A stretch of DNA of 9,314 nucleotides from Peptococcaceae bacterium (GTDB taxonomy: Bacteria > Bacillota > Desulfitobacteriia > Desulfitobacteriales > Syntrophobotulaceae), in assembly GCA_012523535.1 (NCBI GenBank), contig JAAYII010000288.1, positions 1 to 9,314 of the forward strand. The letters run 5' to 3'. Below, in pieces: positions 7,393 through 9,314 of this stretch; position 1 is the stretch's first letter; each line of letters begins with the position of its first letter. The translations under genes were made by a program, and so were the position numbers. The notes below the pieces were generated by a model, which worked only from the letters and a program-made list of their open reading frames with translations, was not told the origin of the DNA and ran no database searches.

Positions 7393-7871
7393 GCGAAACA
7401 ATAATGGTAGGAATGGCTGATTACAAGGTGGGGAAAACACCGGCCAAATTAATGACTGTTGGACTTGGATCCTGTATAGGGGTCTGCATATATGATTGGC
7501 AATTGAAAATAGGCGGGATGGCTCATATCATGCTTCCCAGTTCCAACGAAAGCTCCGGAGGAAAAGAAACTAAATATGCCGATACTTGCATTGGGTTGAT
7601 GCTGGCTGATTTATACAAGCTCGGAGCCCAAACTAACAGATTAAGGGCCAAAATGGCCGGAGGAGCCCAAATGTTTACCTTTGCCGGCAAGACATCAGTA
7701 CTTAAAATCGGGGAACGCAATGCTCAAGCTGTGGAACAGGAGCTTCAAAAAGCGGGAATACCATTGGTAGCTTCGGATGTGGGTGGTACATATGGACGAA
7801 CAATTTGTTTTGACCTTGACTCAGGCCAGTTATTTATTAAAACCATCAATCAGGGCGAAAAGGTGATCTGA
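7389..7871 (+). CDS. cheD: CheD, chemoreceptor glutamine deamidase
   Basis: CheD deamidates specific glutamines on methyl-accepting chemotaxis proteins. When bound to CheC it also raises CheC phosphatase activity. The 160-residue product has the normal length. The catalytic set is visible: T23, C29 (in GLGSCIGVCIYD) and H46 (in GGMAHIMLP). The spacing of 6 and 17 residues equals that of the Thr21-Cys27-His44 set reported for Thermotoga CheD. The later blocks AKMAGGAQMF (87-96) and DVGGTYGRTICFD (130-142) are also family-typical. ATG overlaps the cheC stop, and the stop shares one base with the next start. CheC and CheD being adjacent and coupled fits their binding as a complex. Confidence 0.95.
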   Translation: MSETIMVGMADYKVGKTPAKLMTVGLGSCIGVCIYDWQLKIGGMAHIMLPSSNESSGGKETKYADTCIGLMLADLYKLGAQTNRLRAKMAGGAQMFTFAGKTSVLKIGERNAQAVEQELQKAGIPLVASDVGGTYGRTICFDLDSGQLFIKTINQGEKVI

Positions 7872-8254
7872 TGGATGAAAAACATAATTTGATGAAATTT
7901 TTTTACCGGTTGGCCATTTGCTCGGCCCTGGTGGTATTGTTCTTTTCCATTTATAACAACTACTTTTTCTTACAAATTGTCATCCGAACAGTATTAGGAT
8001 TCTTTATCATTTACTTTTTGGGGAAAGCCTTTTGTCATTTATGGACTGCATTGGGAAAACCCCATACCCCTCTTCAGGGCGAGAAAAGAATTGACTATAT
8101 TCTCGGGGAATTGGATTTGAGCACGGAAAAACAGGATAATGCCCAGCATAAAAACTTCCCCGGCCAGATTAACCAAGGGATGAAAGAAGGGTTACCTGAC
8201 AGCGAAACCCAAGCTGAAATAATTAGAAAGATGGGTTGGGGTGAGAAGGACTGA
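7871..8254 (+). CDS. Unrecognised small membrane protein between cheD and sigD
   Basis: I do not recognise this 127-residue protein. The ATG overlaps the cheD stop by one base (TGATG) and is preceded by AAAAGGTGAT (7858-7867), so it is very probably translated. It shows two hydrophobic helices, about 12-28 and 32-53, joined by a short polar turn (YNNY), suggesting a membrane hairpin with both ends in the cytoplasm. The rest (about 60-127) is soluble and charged. It has a KRIDYILGELDL segment at 72-83, a variable Gln/Asn-rich middle, and a C-terminal piece, SETQAEIIRKMGWG, that could be a short helix. Operon position implies a motility role. In B. subtilis the membrane protein SwrB is encoded beside sigD, on the other side, so an analogous role is possible but unproven. 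Confidence 0.8.
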   Translation: MDEKHNLMKFFYRLAICSALVVLFFSIYNNYFFLQIVIRTVLGFFIIYFLGKAFCHLWTALGKPHTPLQGEKRIDYILGELDLSTEKQDNAQHKNFPGQINQGMKEGLPDSETQAEIIRKMGWGEKD

Positions 8255-8260
8255 TGACTG

Positions 8261-9019
8261 ATGTATAAAAGGCAATATAATACATACAACAATAGGATTG
8301 TCTGGACGGAAGAGAATATTGAAAGATACTTGCCCTTAGTCAAACGTATTGCCGGTAGAATCGCTATATCCTTACCCCCGCATATTGATGAAGAGGATTT
8401 GTTGGGTTATGGTGTTTTTGGTTTATTGGATGCCTTAAAGAGATTTGATCCTTCCAGGGGAGTCAAGTTTGAGACTTATGCCAATCTAAGAATCCGGGGG
8501 GCTATGATTGACGGCCTAAGATCCATGGACTGGGTACCGCACTCTGCCAGGCAGAAAGTTAAGCAGGTATATCAACATATCACCCAATTGGAAAGCAACC
8601 TGGGGCGAACTCCTACTATGGAAGAAATAGCCCAACATCTAAATATTTCAGTAGAAGAATTGAACACCGTTCTTCTTCAAGAGCAATACATGACTCTGGT
8701 ATCTTTGGAGGATGTTAACGCGGCCGATAACGTGGAAACCAATATTTCTCCATTGGACTTGATCATCGATCCTAATTCGCAAGAATTGTTTAACCAAATT
8801 GAAAAAGAAGAGCAGAAACAAATTCTCATGGAGGCCATCGAAAAACTGTCGGAAAAAGAAAAGATGGTTATTGCCCTCTATTACAGGGAGGAACTCACCT
8901 TAAAAGAAATTGCGGCTGTCATGCGTTTATCCGAATCCCGGATATCTCAAATCCATTCCCAGGCTATACTGCGCTTAAGGGGTTACCTGGGGAGACAGAA
9001 AAAAAATATCCTGGGTTAA
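8261..9019 (+). CDS. sigD: SigD/FliA, flagellar RNA polymerase sigma-28 factor
   Basis: This sigma-70-family factor directs RNA polymerase to late flagellar, motility and chemotaxis promoters and is normally held in check by FlgM. The 252-residue product matches the FliA/SigD/WhiG length (about 240-255). Region 2 runs from about 20 to 95 and includes DLLGYGVFGLLDALKRF, the RGVKFETYANLRIRGAM block and DWVPHSAR, a sigma-28 hallmark. Region 3 includes LGRTPTMEEIAQHLNIS (114-130). Region 4 carries the helix-turn-helix ELTLKEIAAVMRLSESRISQ (211-230). ATG 8261 follows AGAAGGA (8244-8250), six bases after the upstream stop. An ATG at 8254 gives only a few codons before a stop, so it is not the start. 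As the last gene before a real gap, SigD is the distal product of a long operon. Confidence 0.96.
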   Translation: MYKRQYNTYNNRIVWTEENIERYLPLVKRIAGRIAISLPPHIDEEDLLGYGVFGLLDALKRFDPSRGVKFETYANLRIRGAMIDGLRSMDWVPHSARQKVKQVYQHITQLESNLGRTPTMEEIAQHLNISVEELNTVLLQEQYMTLVSLEDVNAADNVETNISPLDLIIDPNSQELFNQIEKEEQKQILMEAIEKLSEKEKMVIALYYREELTLKEIAAVMRLSESRISQIHSQAILRLRGYLGRQKKNILG

Positions 9020-9039
9020 CCCCCTGGGATTGCGTTCAA

Positions 9040-9065
9040 TAAATTCTTGCGGTAATTAACGATAA
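9040..9065 (+). promoter_or_regulatory. Candidate sigma-28 promoter P1 downstream of sigD
   Basis: TAAA (9040-9043), 14 bases, then AACGATAA (9058-9065). The sigma-28 consensus is TAAA, about 15 bases, GCCGATAA; the -35 core and the last six -10 bases match. The spacer is one base short. The region is AT-rich, so a chance match is possible. Transcription would start near 9072 and run to the right. Confidence 0.4.
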
Positions 9066-9080
9066 TTAATTTATTACGAT

Positions 9081-9089
9081 TTATCCACA
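9081..9089 (+). promoter_or_regulatory. Perfect-consensus DnaA-box 9-mer
   Basis: TTATCCACA is identical to the strongest bacterial DnaA-binding 9-mer. I see only one copy here, with no cluster of boxes, so this is not evidence of a replication origin. It could be a titration or regulatory site, or chance. Confidence 0.35.
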
Positions 9090-9111
9090 ATTTGTCTGGA
9101 TAGTCAAGTTC

Positions 9112-9143
9112 GACGCTAATTTGGGTAATGGGGCGTCTTTTTT
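9112..9143 (+). terminator. Weak rho-independent terminator candidate
   Basis: GACGC (9112-9116) pairs with GCGTC (9133-9137), with one extra T-G wobble pair inside, and six T residues follow directly (9138-9143). The stem is short and the loop long (about 14-16 bases), so the terminator would be weak. The position after sigD and before a new promoter candidate is sensible. Confidence 0.45.
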
Positions 9144-9176
9144 ATATATTTAATTTAAGTAAGATTATTATATTTC

Positions 9177-9204
9177 TAAAGTTAAAATTCGTTTTGTACG
9201 ATAC
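9177..9204 (+). promoter_or_regulatory. Candidate sigma-28 promoter P2 for the gene at 9235
   Basis: TAAA (9177-9180), 16 bases, then TACGATAC (9197-9204), which keeps the CGATA core of the sigma-28 -10 element. It lies after the hairpin and about 30 bases before the ATG of the next gene, a normal promoter-to-start distance. An overlapping TAAAAT (9206-9211) resembles a sigma-A -10 box, but it lacks a good -35. Confidence 0.5.
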
Positions 9205-9220
9205 TTAAAATAGCTGTATT

Positions 9221-9230
9221 AAGGAGGTGA
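9221..9230 (+). promoter_or_regulatory. Near-perfect Shine-Dalgarno of the last gene
   Basis: AAGGAGGTGA pairs with essentially the whole anti-Shine-Dalgarno at the 3' end of 16S rRNA. It leaves four bases before ATG 9235, or seven counted from AAGGAGG. It is the strongest ribosome binding site in the window and suggests a highly translated product. Confidence 0.8.
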
Positions 9231-9234
9231 AGGG

Positions 9235-9314
9235 ATGACAGTTGCAGATGTTCTGATGCCCGCAAGTGTGCAGAAAACAAATCAGGATTTTCCAAACGCT
9301 CAAGAAGGGTCGAA
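9235..9314 (+). CDS. Start of an unidentified gene, 5' partial
   Basis: An ATG with an excellent ribosome binding site opens a frame that runs off the window after 26 complete codons (MTVADVLMPASVQ, then a polar, Gln/Asn-rich stretch). No stop is met. The visible part is too short to name. A short conserved-looking N-terminus followed by low-complexity polar sequence would fit a flagellar hook-length protein (FliK type), which is only a guess from context. It does not begin like FlgM or flagellin as I know them. The upstream sigma-28-like element suggests a late flagellar gene. Confidence 0.7.
   Translation, partial: MTVADVLMPASVQKTNQDFPNAQEGS

Larger units (their letters stand above)
9020..9234 (+). 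other. AT-rich intergenic control region after sigD
   Basis: This is the only long gap in the window. No convincing coding frame is seen on either strand. It holds two sigma-28-like promoter candidates (9040-9065, 9177-9204), a perfect DnaA-box sequence (9081-9089), a short inverted repeat (TATCCA 9082-9087 with TGGATA 9097-9102), a terminator-like hairpin (9112-9143) and the ribosome binding site of the next gene. The tight spacing elsewhere makes this a natural boundary between the sigD-ending transcript and a separately controlled gene. Confidence 0.8.

Noticed and set aside
8979..9023. GGGGTTA/TAACCCC inverted repeat at the sigD end as a terminator
   Set aside because: The loop is about 31 bases and no T-run follows; the hairpin at 9112-9143 is a better, though weak, candidate.

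Overview
The window is a slice of a large flagellar/chemotaxis (fla/che) operon. It is moderately AT-rich by eye, uses TTG, GTG and ATG starts with strong GGAGG-type ribosome binding sites, and packs its genes tightly on one strand. The set fliQ-fliR-flhB-flhA-flhF-flhG ... cheC-cheD-sigD follows the Bacillus subtilis fla/che order and points to a motile Firmicute. Protein flavour and gene order suggest Clostridia, perhaps the Peptococcales/Desulfotomaculum side, but the exact taxon cannot be read from the sequence.

Layout, all on the + strand. Bases 1-26 are probably the last codons of fliQ. Bases 60-4066 encode three membrane proteins of the flagellar type III export gate: FliR, FlhB and FlhA. 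Bases 4056-6120 encode the SRP-type GTPase FlhF and its MinD-like partner FlhG, which set flagellar site and number. Bases 6144-6785 encode a YcgR/PilZ c-di-GMP receptor. Bases 6787-7871 encode the chemotaxis adaptation pair CheC (CheY-P phosphatase) and CheD (receptor glutamine deamidase). Bases 7871-8254 encode a small two-helix membrane protein of unknown function. Bases 8261-9019 encode the flagellar sigma factor SigD/FliA (sigma-28). A 215-bp AT-rich intergenic region follows, and then the first 80 bases of another gene.

The genes are mostly coupled. Overlaps of 13, 11, 8, 4 and 1 bases join fliR/flhB, flhA/flhF, flhF/flhG, cheC/cheD and cheD/orphan, and gaps of 1 and 6 bases lie before cheC and sigD. 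This implies one polycistronic transcript ending near sigD. The only real break is after sigD, where I see two sigma-28-like promoter candidates, a perfect DnaA-box 9-mer, a weak terminator-like hairpin and a near-perfect Shine-Dalgarno for the next gene. An attractive reading is that SigD, the last product of the operon, switches on the gene immediately downstream as a late flagellar gene.

Compared with B. subtilis, cheB, cheA and cheW are missing between flhG and cheC and a PilZ-domain gene sits there instead, while an unrecognised membrane protein lies between cheD and sigD. I found no mobile element, CRISPR array, tRNA/rRNA or broken gene. This looks like a conserved housekeeping motility locus rather than a new system. 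The points most worth a second look are the post-sigD control region and the orphan membrane protein.
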